From NCBI GenBank assembly GCA_035761805.1, contig DASTQL010000172.1:1-34972 (forward strand): 34,972 bases of DNA, written 5' to 3'. The stretch comes from DASTQL01 sp035761805 (GTDB lineage: Bacteria > Actinomycetota > Actinomycetes > Jiangellales > Jiangellaceae). Each line of letters opens with the position of its first letter. The stretch's first letter is position 1. The translations under genes were made by a program, and so were the position numbers. The notes under the pieces are model-generated. The model had not been told where the DNA came from and did not search any database. It saw nothing but the letters and a program-made list of their open reading frames with translations. Below, in pieces: positions 7,476-14,878 of this stretch.

Positions 7476-8694
7476 CCGCGTCGACCCCCCTGTGGGGTAC
7501 GTCGTCAAGCGCTACCCCCGCTTCTCCGAGACGTTCGTCGTCCGCGAGGTGGTCGCCCGCGAGGCCGCGGGGGAGCGGGTCGAGATCGCCGCACTGCGTC
7601 CGAGCGTGGACAGCCGCTACCACGGGCTGCTGGCGCAGGTGCGTGCGCCTGTCACGCACATCCCCCACGACACCCGCTCGGCCGAGCGGGCGTGGTCGGC
7701 GATCCGGGGCGCGCGAGCGGACCTGCCCGGCCTGGACGCGGCGCTACCCGAGCTGGTCGAGGTCAGCGCGGTCGAGGCCGTGCAGGCGGTGCTGCTGTCC
7801 CGGTGGGTCGTGGAGCGCGGCATCCGACACGTACATGCACACTTCGCGACGGCTCCGGGCCGCACCGCACGGCTCGCGTCGCTCATCACCGGCGTCCCGT
7901 ACTCGCTCACGGCCCACGCCAAGGACCTGTTCCACGAGTCGGTGGACCCCGACGCCTTGGCTGCCGTCCTCCGGGACGCCCACCACGTCGTCACCGTGTC
8001 GGACTGGAACGTGGGGTGGATCCGCCGTCACGTGCCCGCCGCGGCCGGGAAGGTCCACCGCGTCTACAACGGGCTCGACCTCGAGGAACTCTCCTTCGCC
8101 TCGCCCCTGGACCGCCCCCCGGTCGTGGCCGGCATCGGCCGGCTGGTCGAGAAGAAGGGCTTCGCCGATCTCGTCGATGCCGTCACCCTGCTCCACGACC
8201 GCAGGGTCGCGATCCGGCTCGAGCTGGCCGGTGAGGGACCGACCCAGGCCGCGCTGCGGGAGCAGGTTCGGCGCAGCGGCGTCACCGACCTCGTGACCTT
8301 CCACGGACCGCTGCCGCAGCACGAGGTCCACGACCTGCTCCGGCGGTCCGCGGTCTTCGCCGCCCCGTGCGTCGTGGCCGCGGACGGCGACCGGGACGGC
8401 CTGCCCACGGTGCTGCTCGAGGCGATGGCCTTGGGGACGCCCTGCGTGGCCACCCCGGTCACGGGGATCCCCGAGGCCGTCCGGCACGACCGGACGGGCC
8501 TGCTCGTCCCCGAGCGGGACCCCTACGCCCTGGCCGACGCGCTCGAGGCGCTCGTCGTGGACGGCCGCCGCCGGGACCGCCTGGCCCGCACCGCCCGGGC
8601 ACTCGTCGAGTCCGAGTTCGACTCGGCGGGGCAGGCCCGGTCGCTGCGGGCGCTCCTCGCCGGCTCGCCGGCCGGGACACGGGGAGCGGCATGA
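7462..8694 (+). CDS. Glycosyltransferase family 4
   Basis: Predicted GT4 retaining glycosyltransferase of 410 aa with a GT-B fold. The N-terminal domain opens GYVVKRYPRFSETFVVREV, typical of exopolysaccharide-type GT4 enzymes, and has HVHAHFATAPGRTA and YSLTAHAKDLF. The donor domain has GIGRLVEKKGFADL and the acidic EX7E-type loop around DGLPTVLLEAMALGTPCVATPVTGIPE. GTG at 7462 has AGGAGGTGG six nucleotides upstream. It overlaps both neighbours (14 bp and 4 bp), so it is co-translated with them. It may add a second sugar to the product started by the first enzyme; this is inference. Confidence 0.88.
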   Translation: MPPADRVDPPVGYVVKRYPRFSETFVVREVVAREAAGERVEIAALRPSVDSRYHGLLAQVRAPVTHIPHDTRSAERAWSAIRGARADLPGLDAALPELVEVSAVEAVQAVLLSRWVVERGIRHVHAHFATAPGRTARLASLITGVPYSLTAHAKDLFHESVDPDALAAVLRDAHHVVTVSDWNVGWIRRHVPAAAGKVHRVYNGLDLEELSFASPLDRPPVVAGIGRLVEKKGFADLVDAVTLLHDRRVAIRLELAGEGPTQAALREQVRRSGVTDLVTFHGPLPQHEVHDLLRRSAVFAAPCVVAADGDRDGLPTVLLEAMALGTPCVATPVTGIPEAVRHDRTGLLVPERDPYALADALEALVVDGRRRDRLARTARALVESEFDSAGQARSLRALLAGSPAGTRGAA

Positions 8695-9875
8695 GTGGGC
8701 CCGCCGTCCTCGTGTGCACGGATCCCGGTGTCCCCGTCTTCGGGCGCAAGGGTGCCTCCGTCCACGCCCAGCAGATCCTGCGCGAGCTGGCACGGCGGTA
8801 TCCGCGGGTGCACCTGGTGACCTGCCGTCCCGGCGGCGCACCGCCCGCCGGGCTCGAGGCGGTCGTGGTCCACGAGCTGCCGCGACCGGGTGGGGACGAC
8901 CACGCCGTACGGGAGCGGGCCGTGGCGGCGCTCGACCTGGTGGCCGTCGGCGTGCTCGACGCCATCGCGGCCGCCGAGGGAGCCCCCGCGCTGGTCTACC
9001 AGCGGTACGGGCTGTGGAGCTGCGAGCCCATGGAGCACGCCCGCCGGTGGGGCTGGCCGAGCGTCCTGGAGGTCAACGCCCCGCTGCCCGAGGAGCAGTC
9101 GCGCCATCGGAGCCTCGTCGACCGCGATGGTGCCGTGCACCTCTCCCGGCGGGCCTTCCGCGCGGCCGACCTCGTCTACGCCGTGAGTCGCCCGGTGGCC
9201 GACTGGGTCGAGGAGCTCTGCCCGGGTCGGTCGGTGCCGGTCGTCCCCAACGGCGTCGACACCGCCGCCTTCGCGGCGACGCCAGCGGCTCGGACCAGGG
9301 GGATGCTGGCCTTCACCGGGACCTTCCGTCCCTGGCACGGCGTCGACCTGCTGGTCGAGGCTGCAGGCCTTCTGGTGCGGGACCGCGAGGATCCCGGGAC
9401 GAGCCTGCTGCTGGTCGGGGACGGTCCCGCACTCCCGGCGGCGGTCGAGCGGGCGGCGCAGCTCGGCGTGCCGATCCGGGCCACCGGCCCGGTCCCCCCC
9501 GCCGACGTGCCCGGGTTGCTCGCGACGGCCGAGGTGGGCGTCGCACCCTACCCGGCCGGGAATCACTACTTCTCGCCGCTCAGGGTGGGGGAGTACCTCG
9601 CGGCGGGTCTCGCGACCGTCGCGGCGGACGTGGCCGGCCTCTCCGACCACGTCGCCCAGGGGTGCGAGGCGCTGCTGGTGCCGCCGGGCGACCTGGCCGC
9701 CCTCACCGGCGCCCTCCGGGCGGTGCGTGACGACCCGCGCCTGCGCGCAGCGCTGGGCACCGCCGGCCGGCAGGCCGCGGGACGCATGTCCTGGCGCGTC
9801 GTGGTCGACCGCATCATCGAGGGCCTGCTCGCAGCGTCCCGACGGCCGGCCGCTCACGCTTGGGTACGCGGATGA
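8691..9875 (+). CDS. Glycosyltransferase family 4 (second copy)
   Basis: Second GT4-type enzyme, 394 aa, only distantly similar to its neighbour. The N-terminus CTDPGVPVFGRKGASVHAQQIL carries the glycine-rich acceptor loop, followed by LVYQRYGLW and VLEVNAPLPEEQ. The donor domain has PNGVDTAAFA, FTGTFRPWHGVDLLVEA and YFSPLRVGEYLAAGLATVA, where the second glutamate of the usual EX7E is in GEYLAAG. ATG at 8691 overlaps the preceding stop as ATGA, which overrides the longer open frame upstream. No membrane segment is present, so it acts in the cytoplasm before export by the next gene's product. Confidence 0.87.
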   Translation: MSGPAVLVCTDPGVPVFGRKGASVHAQQILRELARRYPRVHLVTCRPGGAPPAGLEAVVVHELPRPGGDDHAVRERAVAALDLVAVGVLDAIAAAEGAPALVYQRYGLWSCEPMEHARRWGWPSVLEVNAPLPEEQSRHRSLVDRDGAVHLSRRAFRAADLVYAVSRPVADWVEELCPGRSVPVVPNGVDTAAFAATPAARTRGMLAFTGTFRPWHGVDLLVEAAGLLVRDREDPGTSLLLVGDGPALPAAVERAAQLGVPIRATGPVPPADVPGLLATAEVGVAPYPAGNHYFSPLRVGEYLAAGLATVAADVAGLSDHVAQGCEALLVPPGDLAALTGALRAVRDDPRLRAALGTAGRQAAGRMSWRVVVDRIIEGLLAASRRPAAHAWVRG

Positions 9876-11611
9876 GGGCCGGCAAGCGCCGCGACGCCCT
9901 GCACGCCCTGCGCCGGAGCATCGGGCTGCTCCGGCCACACACCGCCGGTCAGCGGGCGCTCGCCGGGGCCGGCCTGGCCGCCCTGGTCGGCGAGGTCGTG
10001 ATGCGGCTGCTCGAACCGTGGCCCGTGAAGGTCGTCGTCGACGCCGTCGTCCCGGCCGCCGCCGGCGGCACCGCAGCTCCGGGCACCGGCGCCGTGCTGG
10101 CGGCTGCCGCCGTCGCGGTCCTGGTCGTGGCCGGACTGCGCGCCCTCTTCGCGTTCCTGTCTACGGTCTGCTTCGCGCTGGTCGGCTCGCGCGTCACCAC
10201 GCGCCTGCGTGCCCGGGTCTACGACCACCTGCTCGGGCAGTCGCCAACGGCGCCCCTGGCGCGCAGCGGCGACATGGTCAACCGCCTCGTCGGCGACGTC
10301 GGCCGGCTGCAGGAGGTCGCCGTGACGGCGGGCCTGCCACTGGTCGGCAACGTGCTCACGTTCACCGGCATGGTGGTCGTGATGCTCGTGCTCGACCCGC
10401 TCCTGGCGCTGGCCGTGCTGGGCGTGCTCCCCGTGTTCCTGCTTCTCGGCGGTCACTCGGGTGGTCTCATCAACGAGGCGAGCCGGGCGCAGCGGCGGCG
10501 CGAGGGCGACATGGCCGGCGACGCCGGGGAGGCCCTGGGCGCGCTGCGGGTGGTCCAGGCCTACGGCCTCGAGGGGGAGCTCGCCGGCCGCTTCGCGGCC
10601 GCCAACGAGAAGACCCTGCGTACAGGGGTGAAGGCGCGCCGGCTGGCCGCGGCGCTGGAGCGGCGCACCGACGTGCTCGTGGGGATCGCCACCGCCGTGG
10701 TCCTGGGCTACGGCGCGCATCGGGTGCTGGCCGGGTCCCTCACGCCGGGCGAGCTCGTGGTGTTCCTCACGTACCTCAAGAGTGCCTTCAAGCCGATGCG
10801 GGACCTCGCGAAGCACACCGGCCGGATCACCCGTGCCGCCGCCTCGGGGGAGCGGGTGGCCGACCTGCTCGAGGTCCCGCCGCCCGTCGTCGATCGCACC
10901 TGGGCCCGCCCGTTGGGGCGCGTGCGCGGCGACCTCCGCCTGGACGCCGTCACCGTGGCCCACGGCGACAGCCCGCCGGTCCTGCAGGGAGCGTCCCTGC
11001 ACGTCCTGCCCGGGCAGCGGGTGGGTGTGGTCGGCGCCAGTGGCGCAGGAAAGTCGACCCTGCTGTCGCTACTCGTCCGCTTCGTCGAGCCGAGCTCCGG
11101 GTCCGTACGGCTGGACGGCCACGCTCTCGAGGACGTGACGCTCGCCTCGCTGCGGTCGTCCGTCGCCCTGGTCCTCCAGGAGTCGGTGCTCTTCGCCACG
11201 TCCGTACGGGAGAACGTCCGGTTCGGTCGGCCCGAGGCGACCGACGCCGAGGTCGAGGACGCGGTCCGCCTGGCCGACGCCGAGGACTTCGTCCGTGCGC
11301 TCCCGCAGGGCTTCGACACCGTGCTGGGGGAGCGCGGGGCCAGCCTGTCCGGCGGCCAGCGGCAGCGGATCGCCGTCGCGCGCGCCATCCTCCGCGACGC
11401 GGCCGTCGTGCTCCTGGACGAGCCGACCACCGGTCTCGACGACCGGGGGGCCGGTGAGGTGCTCCGCGGACTCCACCGGCTCACCGCCGGACGCACTACC
11501 CTGGTCGCGTCGCACGACCACCGGCTCCTGCACGACTGTGACCGGTTGGTGGAGATCGTGGACGGGCGCATCCACGAGTTGCCCTGCGCCGCGCGGGTGC
11601 GGGCGGGATGA
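9872..11611 (+). CDS. ABC exporter, fused permease-ATPase (MsbA-like)
   Basis: Type IV half-transporter of 579 aa that should work as a homodimer. The transmembrane domain covers about residues 25-330, with hydrophobic segments including LAAAAVAVLVVAGLRALFAF and LTFTGMVVVMLVLDPLLALA. The nucleotide-binding domain has Walker A VGASGAGKST (388-396), Q-loop LVLQESVLF, signature LSGGQRQR (from 492), Walker B VVLLDEPTTGLDD and switch histidine in VASHDHR. ATG at 9872 overlaps the GT stop; the upstream TTG at 9860 is less likely. Placement between glycosyltransferases and kinases suggests it flips or exports the glycoside they make. Confidence 0.92.
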   Translation: MRAGKRRDALHALRRSIGLLRPHTAGQRALAGAGLAALVGEVVMRLLEPWPVKVVVDAVVPAAAGGTAAPGTGAVLAAAAVAVLVVAGLRALFAFLSTVCFALVGSRVTTRLRARVYDHLLGQSPTAPLARSGDMVNRLVGDVGRLQEVAVTAGLPLVGNVLTFTGMVVVMLVLDPLLALAVLGVLPVFLLLGGHSGGLINEASRAQRRREGDMAGDAGEALGALRVVQAYGLEGELAGRFAAANEKTLRTGVKARRLAAALERRTDVLVGIATAVVLGYGAHRVLAGSLTPGELVVFLTYLKSAFKPMRDLAKHTGRITRAAASGERVADLLEVPPPVVDRTWARPLGRVRGDLRLDAVTVAHGDSPPVLQGASLHVLPGQRVGVVGASGAGKSTLLSLLVRFVEPSSGSVRLDGHALEDVTLASLRSSVALVLQESVLFATSVRENVRFGRPEATDAEVEDAVRLADAEDFVRALPQGFDTVLGERGASLSGGQRQRIAVARAILRDAAVVLLDEPTTGLDDRGAGEVLRGLHRLTAGRTTLVASHDHRLLHDCDRLVEIVDGRIHELPCAARVRAG

Positions 11612-12813
11612 GCACCCGCGTCCCCGTCCGGGAGGCCGGCCTCGAGGAGGTACTGGCCGACCGCGAGCCGGGCCTGGTCGGCCTCCGCGCAGCCCTCGGT
11701 GGCGAGCTGCTCGAGGAGCTGGTGTCCGGTCTGCCGAGCCGGTTCCGTGGTGACGCTCGCGTGGTCCACCTGAGGGTGAAGCCGGGGACCTCCGTGCAGG
11801 CTGCGGTCGAGGTGGCGGGTCCCGCCGGGACGCGGCCGTGGCTGCTCGCCTGCTACGCACCGGGCGACGCCGCCAAGGCGGCCCGGGACGCCGCGTACGC
11901 GCACCGGCACCAGCTCCCGTCCGTGTGGCGCCCGATGTCGCGGATCGTCCTGGTCCCGGCCGCGGGGGACCGGGCGCTCCGGCCCCACGGCCGTCGCCTG
12001 GGCACGCCAGGGGTCCGCACCCGGCCGGTACCCGGACTGCCGCGCGGAGAGACCACCCCGCTGCGCCACAACCCGGCCCGGCGCCTGGTCGCGGTCCTGG
12101 AGTCGCACGGGGAGCGATGGGTGCTCAAGGCGCACGCCTCGTGCGGCCACGGTGACCACGCCCGCCGCCTCGCCGGCGCCGTGCCGGCCTGGGCCGTGGC
12201 GCCGCTGGCAGGGACCTCCCGCGACGGTCGCCTGGTCGCGCACCGGTGGGTCCGCGGGCGCCCCGCCCGCCCCGGGTCGGACGACGCGGCAGTGGTGGCG
12301 GTGCTCAGGGCCTTGCACGGATCGCCTCCGCCGGAGGGGCTGCCGCGACTCGACGACGAGAGGCTCCGTGCTGCAGCTGTCGCCGGCGTGGCCGGGCTGG
12401 CGGTCTTCGACCCGGAGGTCGCCGACTTCGCCCGCGGGCTCCTCCCCTCCCTGCGGCGCGCACTGGAGGCGACACCGGTCGTGGGTGGCCGGGCCGCTCC
12501 AGTGCTGCTGCACGGCGACCTGAGCGCCGACCAGGTGGTCGTGCACCATGCGACGGCCGTCCTGCTCGACCTCGACCGGGCGTGCGTGGGGCCGGCCGGG
12601 TGGGACGCGGCGACGTGGCTCGCCGGGCAGGTCGCTGCGGGTGTGCGCGACGACCCGCTGCCACTCCCGGTGGAGCCCCCCGAACCGGGACTCGTTGCGG
12701 CGGCCTCCCTGGCGCGGGCGCCGGAACCCTGGCGACGCCGCCTGCCGGACCGCGGTGCCGCCGCTGCCGGCCTCGTGGCCCTCGCGGCCCGGGACCTCGG
12801 GATGGAGCCGTGA
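11608..12813 (+). CDS. Aminoglycoside-phosphotransferase-fold kinase 1
   Basis: A protein-kinase-like small-molecule kinase of 401 aa. The second half has a complete core: lysine 174 in RWVLKAHA, catalytic loop HGDLSADQVVV (H302, D304) and metal-binding LLDLDRA (D321, D323). The first 145 residues also contain a segment resembling an APH N-lobe (RVVHLRVKPG... then WLLACYAP, about 52-90). The later copy (LRHNPARRLVAVLES, 152-167) repeats this pattern, so the protein may carry a duplicated N-lobe with one active site. It overlaps its neighbours as ATGA and GTGA. The substrate could be a sugar of the exported product, or it could give self-protection. Confidence 0.8.
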   Translation: MSTRVPVREAGLEEVLADREPGLVGLRAALGGELLEELVSGLPSRFRGDARVVHLRVKPGTSVQAAVEVAGPAGTRPWLLACYAPGDAAKAARDAAYAHRHQLPSVWRPMSRIVLVPAAGDRALRPHGRRLGTPGVRTRPVPGLPRGETTPLRHNPARRLVAVLESHGERWVLKAHASCGHGDHARRLAGAVPAWAVAPLAGTSRDGRLVAHRWVRGRPARPGSDDAAVVAVLRALHGSPPPEGLPRLDDERLRAAAVAGVAGLAVFDPEVADFARGLLPSLRRALEATPVVGGRAAPVLLHGDLSADQVVVHHATAVLLDLDRACVGPAGWDAATWLAGQVAAGVRDDPLPLPVEPPEPGLVAAASLARAPEPWRRRLPDRGAAAAGLVALAARDLGMEP

Positions 12814-13955
12814 CCGGGTGGCGCGTGCGCCGCGCCTGGCCGGGTGAGGACCGGATCGACCTGGAGCTCCTCGGCCCGCACGGCGACCTGGTGGCGGCCG
12901 TCGCCCGGGACGACCGTGTGCACCTCGTCGGCCCGGACGACCCGCGACTCCCGGGCCTGGCCACGTCTCTGGCCCGGCCGGGGACAACGCTCGTGGTCCA
13001 CCGTCCGGGGCGCAGGGCCGTGCTGCGGGTGGTGGACGGGGACGGGAGGTCGTCGTACGTCAAGGTGGCTCGGCCGCGGGCGGTGCGCCGGGCCGTGCAT
13101 GCTCACCGGACGGTCGGTTCGCTCCTGTGGGGCCACCCGGGCGCGCCCGCGGTCCCCGTGGTCGAGGCCGTGGGGGCCGGTCAGACCTGGTTCCGGGTCT
13201 CGGGGCTGCCGGGCCGGTCGTTGCTCGACCTCGCGCGCGATCCGGCTGTCCCCGCGCGGACCCTCGACGCGGCGGGTGTCTCAGCCGGCCGGTGCCTCGC
13301 CGCTCTCGCGACCACTGCCCCGTCGGGGCTGGAACCGTGGGATGCCGAGGACGAGGTCCGGGCGCTGGACGGCTGGCTCGACCGGCTGCAGCGGCACGAC
13401 CCGCTCGGCCGCCTGACGACCGACGCGATCCGGCGTCTCGCGGGGTCGGCCGCTGAGGCCCTGCTGGCCCTCCCCGCCCGGCCGGCCGTGACGGCTCATC
13501 GCGACCTGCACGACAAGCAGCTGCTCGTCGTGACAGCGGACTGGTGCCGCGACACGACGCCCGTCACGTCGGGCGGGTGCAGCGACCCGACACCCGCCAC
13601 GTCCGGCACAGCCGGGCTCATCGACCTCGACACCGCAGCGGCGGCCGACCCGGCGCTCGACGAGGCGAACCTGCTGGCGCACCTCGACCTCCGCGTCTGG
13701 CAGGGGGCCGTCGGGCCGGAGCGCGCTCGCCGGATCGCCGATGCGCTCGTCCGGACCCGCCAGCAGCCGGCGCCGGTCGAGGCCGAACGCGTCGCGGCCC
13801 ATCGCCGGGTCGTGCGAGCCCGCCTCGCCGCGCTCTACTGCTTCCGCCCCGGGGCGCGGGCGGTCGTGCCACTGCTTCTCGGCGCCCCGGAGGTCGTAGC
13901 GCCCGGGGTCGGCCGAGATCACCGTGTGGCGCCGGTCCCGCTCGGCGCCAGGTAG
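12810..13955 (+). CDS. Aminoglycoside-phosphotransferase-fold kinase 2
   Basis: Second kinase of the operon, 381 aa. Lysine 85 is in SSYVKVARP, the catalytic loop is HRDLHDKQLLV (H230, D232) and the metal-binding motif is LIDLDTAAAADP (D272, D274). Between these motifs lies an insertion with a tandem 11-residue repeat (C246-G256 and C257-T267), so the two aspartates are 40 residues apart, against 17 in kinase 1. GTG at 12810 overlaps the previous stop. The last dozen codons are formed by a repeat element, so the natural C-terminus may have been altered. The core stays intact and in frame, so I treat it as functional. Confidence 0.8.
   Translation: MTGWRVRRAWPGEDRIDLELLGPHGDLVAAVARDDRVHLVGPDDPRLPGLATSLARPGTTLVVHRPGRRAVLRVVDGDGRSSYVKVARPRAVRRAVHAHRTVGSLLWGHPGAPAVPVVEAVGAGQTWFRVSGLPGRSLLDLARDPAVPARTLDAAGVSAGRCLAALATTAPSGLEPWDAEDEVRALDGWLDRLQRHDPLGRLTTDAIRRLAGSAAEALLALPARPAVTAHRDLHDKQLLVVTADWCRDTTPVTSGGCSDPTPATSGTAGLIDLDTAAAADPALDEANLLAHLDLRVWQGAVGPERARRIADALVRTRQQPAPVEAERVAAHRRVVRARLAALYCFRPGARAVVPLLLGAPEVVAPGVGRDHRVAPVPLGAR
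13545..13610 (+). repeat. 33-bp tandem duplication inside kinase 2
   Basis: Copies at 13545-13577 and 13578-13610 match at 25 of 33 positions and encode CRDTTPVTSGG and CSDPTPATSGT. The unit length keeps the reading frame. Divergence at third positions shows the duplication is not recent. Confidence 0.8.
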
Positions 13956-13970
13956 GGGTCACGGTGATCT
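13916..13970 (+). terminator. Composite hairpin ending the glycosyltransferase operon
   Basis: AGATCACCGTG (13916-13926) pairs perfectly with 13960-13970. Directly inside, TGGCGCC (13927-13933) pairs with 13944-13950, leaving a 10-nt loop and a 9-nt bulge on the 3' side. Eighteen base pairs in all make a strong structure overlapping the kinase 2 stop. A terminator is likely, insulating sufR. Confidence 0.65.
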
Positions 13971-14023
13971 CCAGGGCCTCGGCTGAACCGGTCGGGCAAG
14001 ATCACCGTGTGGCTCGGGTCCCG
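13916..14023. repeat. Three-copy AGATCACCGTG repeat element
   Basis: Direct copies at 13916-13940 and 13999-14023 agree at 23 of 25 positions. An inverted copy of the first 11 bases lies between them (13960-13970). The central inverted arm can pair with either flanking copy, so two alternative hairpins exclude each other. The layout is that of a REP-like intergenic element in the 146-bp gap before sufR. Confidence 0.7.
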
Positions 14024-14066
14024 GGAGCGGGACGCGCGCCGCAGTGGGACACGCCGTGGCCCCAGG

Positions 14067-14105
14067 TTGTCGCTCGATGCGAAATACGCGACACTGGTGT
14101 TGTGA
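14067..14105 (+). promoter_or_regulatory. sufR promoter with SufR-type operator
   Basis: TTGTCG (14067-14072) and GACACT (14090-14095) are spaced 17 nt apart, and the GTG at 14102 follows 6 nt later, so the message is probably leaderless. ACACT-N5-TGTGA (14091-14105) spans the -10, start site and start codon. I recall this same motif as the Mycobacterium tuberculosis SufR operator. An occupied site would block transcription, fitting autorepression by holo-SufR. Confidence 0.6.
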
Positions 14106-14878
14106 AAACCCCGCGTGAGGTCGCAGGCCGGCCGGTGCCCGCCGGCACCGCGGCGGAGGATGTCTCCGCGGGCACCCGCGACCGGGTCGCCCGGGCGATC
14201 CTCGAGCGGGGACCCGCGACGGCGGCGGCCCTCGCGGAGCAGCTCGCCATCACGCCGGCCGCGGTGCGCCGGCACCTCGACGCGCTGGTCGCGGAGGGGA
14301 TGCTCGAGGCTCGAGTGCCACGGGCCTACGCCCCGCGCGGCCGAGGCCGACCGGCCAAGGTCTTCGTTCTCACCGACGCCGGCCGTGACGCGTTCTTCCA
14401 GGCCTACGACGACCTCGCCGTGAGCGCCCTGCGGTTCCTGGCGGACCGGGGTGGCGAGGACCTCGTGGCCGAGTTCGCCCGGCGCCGGGTCGCGGAGCTC
14501 GAGGACCGGTACCGGCCGATGGTCGAGGAGGCCGGGCCCGGCGGCGCGGTGCAGGCACTCGCAGACGCGCTCACCTCCGACGGTTACGCTGCCTCGGCGG
14601 AGGCCTCCCCGGCCTCCGCCGGAGAGCAGCTGTGCCAGCACCACTGCCCGGTTGCCCACGTGGCCGAGCAGTTCCCTCAGCTCTGCGAGGCGGAGACCCA
14701 GGTCTTCGCCCGCCTCCTGGGCACTCACGTCCAGCGGCTCGCGACGATCGCGCACGGCGACGGCGTGTGCACCACGCACGTCTCCCGTCCGCCCGCCGCG
14801 GCCACCAGCACGGCACCGACCAGCACGACCCCGAAGCCAGACACGTCCGGACCCCACCGGGAGATGACCTCACGATGA
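14102..14878 (+). CDS. sufR: SufR, iron-sulfur transcriptional repressor
   Basis: Regulator of the suf operon, 258 aa. A winged helix-turn-helix covers about residues 22-95 (AAALAEQLAITPAAVRRHLD and the GRGRPAKVFVLT wing). The C-terminal half has the cluster-binding cysteines C178, C182 and C195 in CQHHCPVAHVAEQFPQLCE, a pattern seen in actinobacterial SufR. The tail after about residue 230 is Pro/Thr-rich and low in complexity. GTG at 14102 is supported by the promoter and operator placement. Its stop overlaps the sufB start as ATGA. Loss of the 4Fe-4S cluster should relieve repression when iron-sulfur demand or oxidative stress rises (known for the family). Confidence 0.93.
   Translation: MKTPREVAGRPVPAGTAAEDVSAGTRDRVARAILERGPATAAALAEQLAITPAAVRRHLDALVAEGMLEARVPRAYAPRGRGRPAKVFVLTDAGRDAFFQAYDDLAVSALRFLADRGGEDLVAEFARRRVAELEDRYRPMVEEAGPGGAVQALADALTSDGYAASAEASPASAGEQLCQHHCPVAHVAEQFPQLCEAETQVFARLLGTHVQRLATIAHGDGVCTTHVSRPPAAATSTAPTSTTPKPDTSGPHREMTSR

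Noticed and set aside
12810..13955. Kinase 2 as a pseudogene because of its internal repeat
   Set aside because: The duplication is a multiple of three and all core kinase residues remain.
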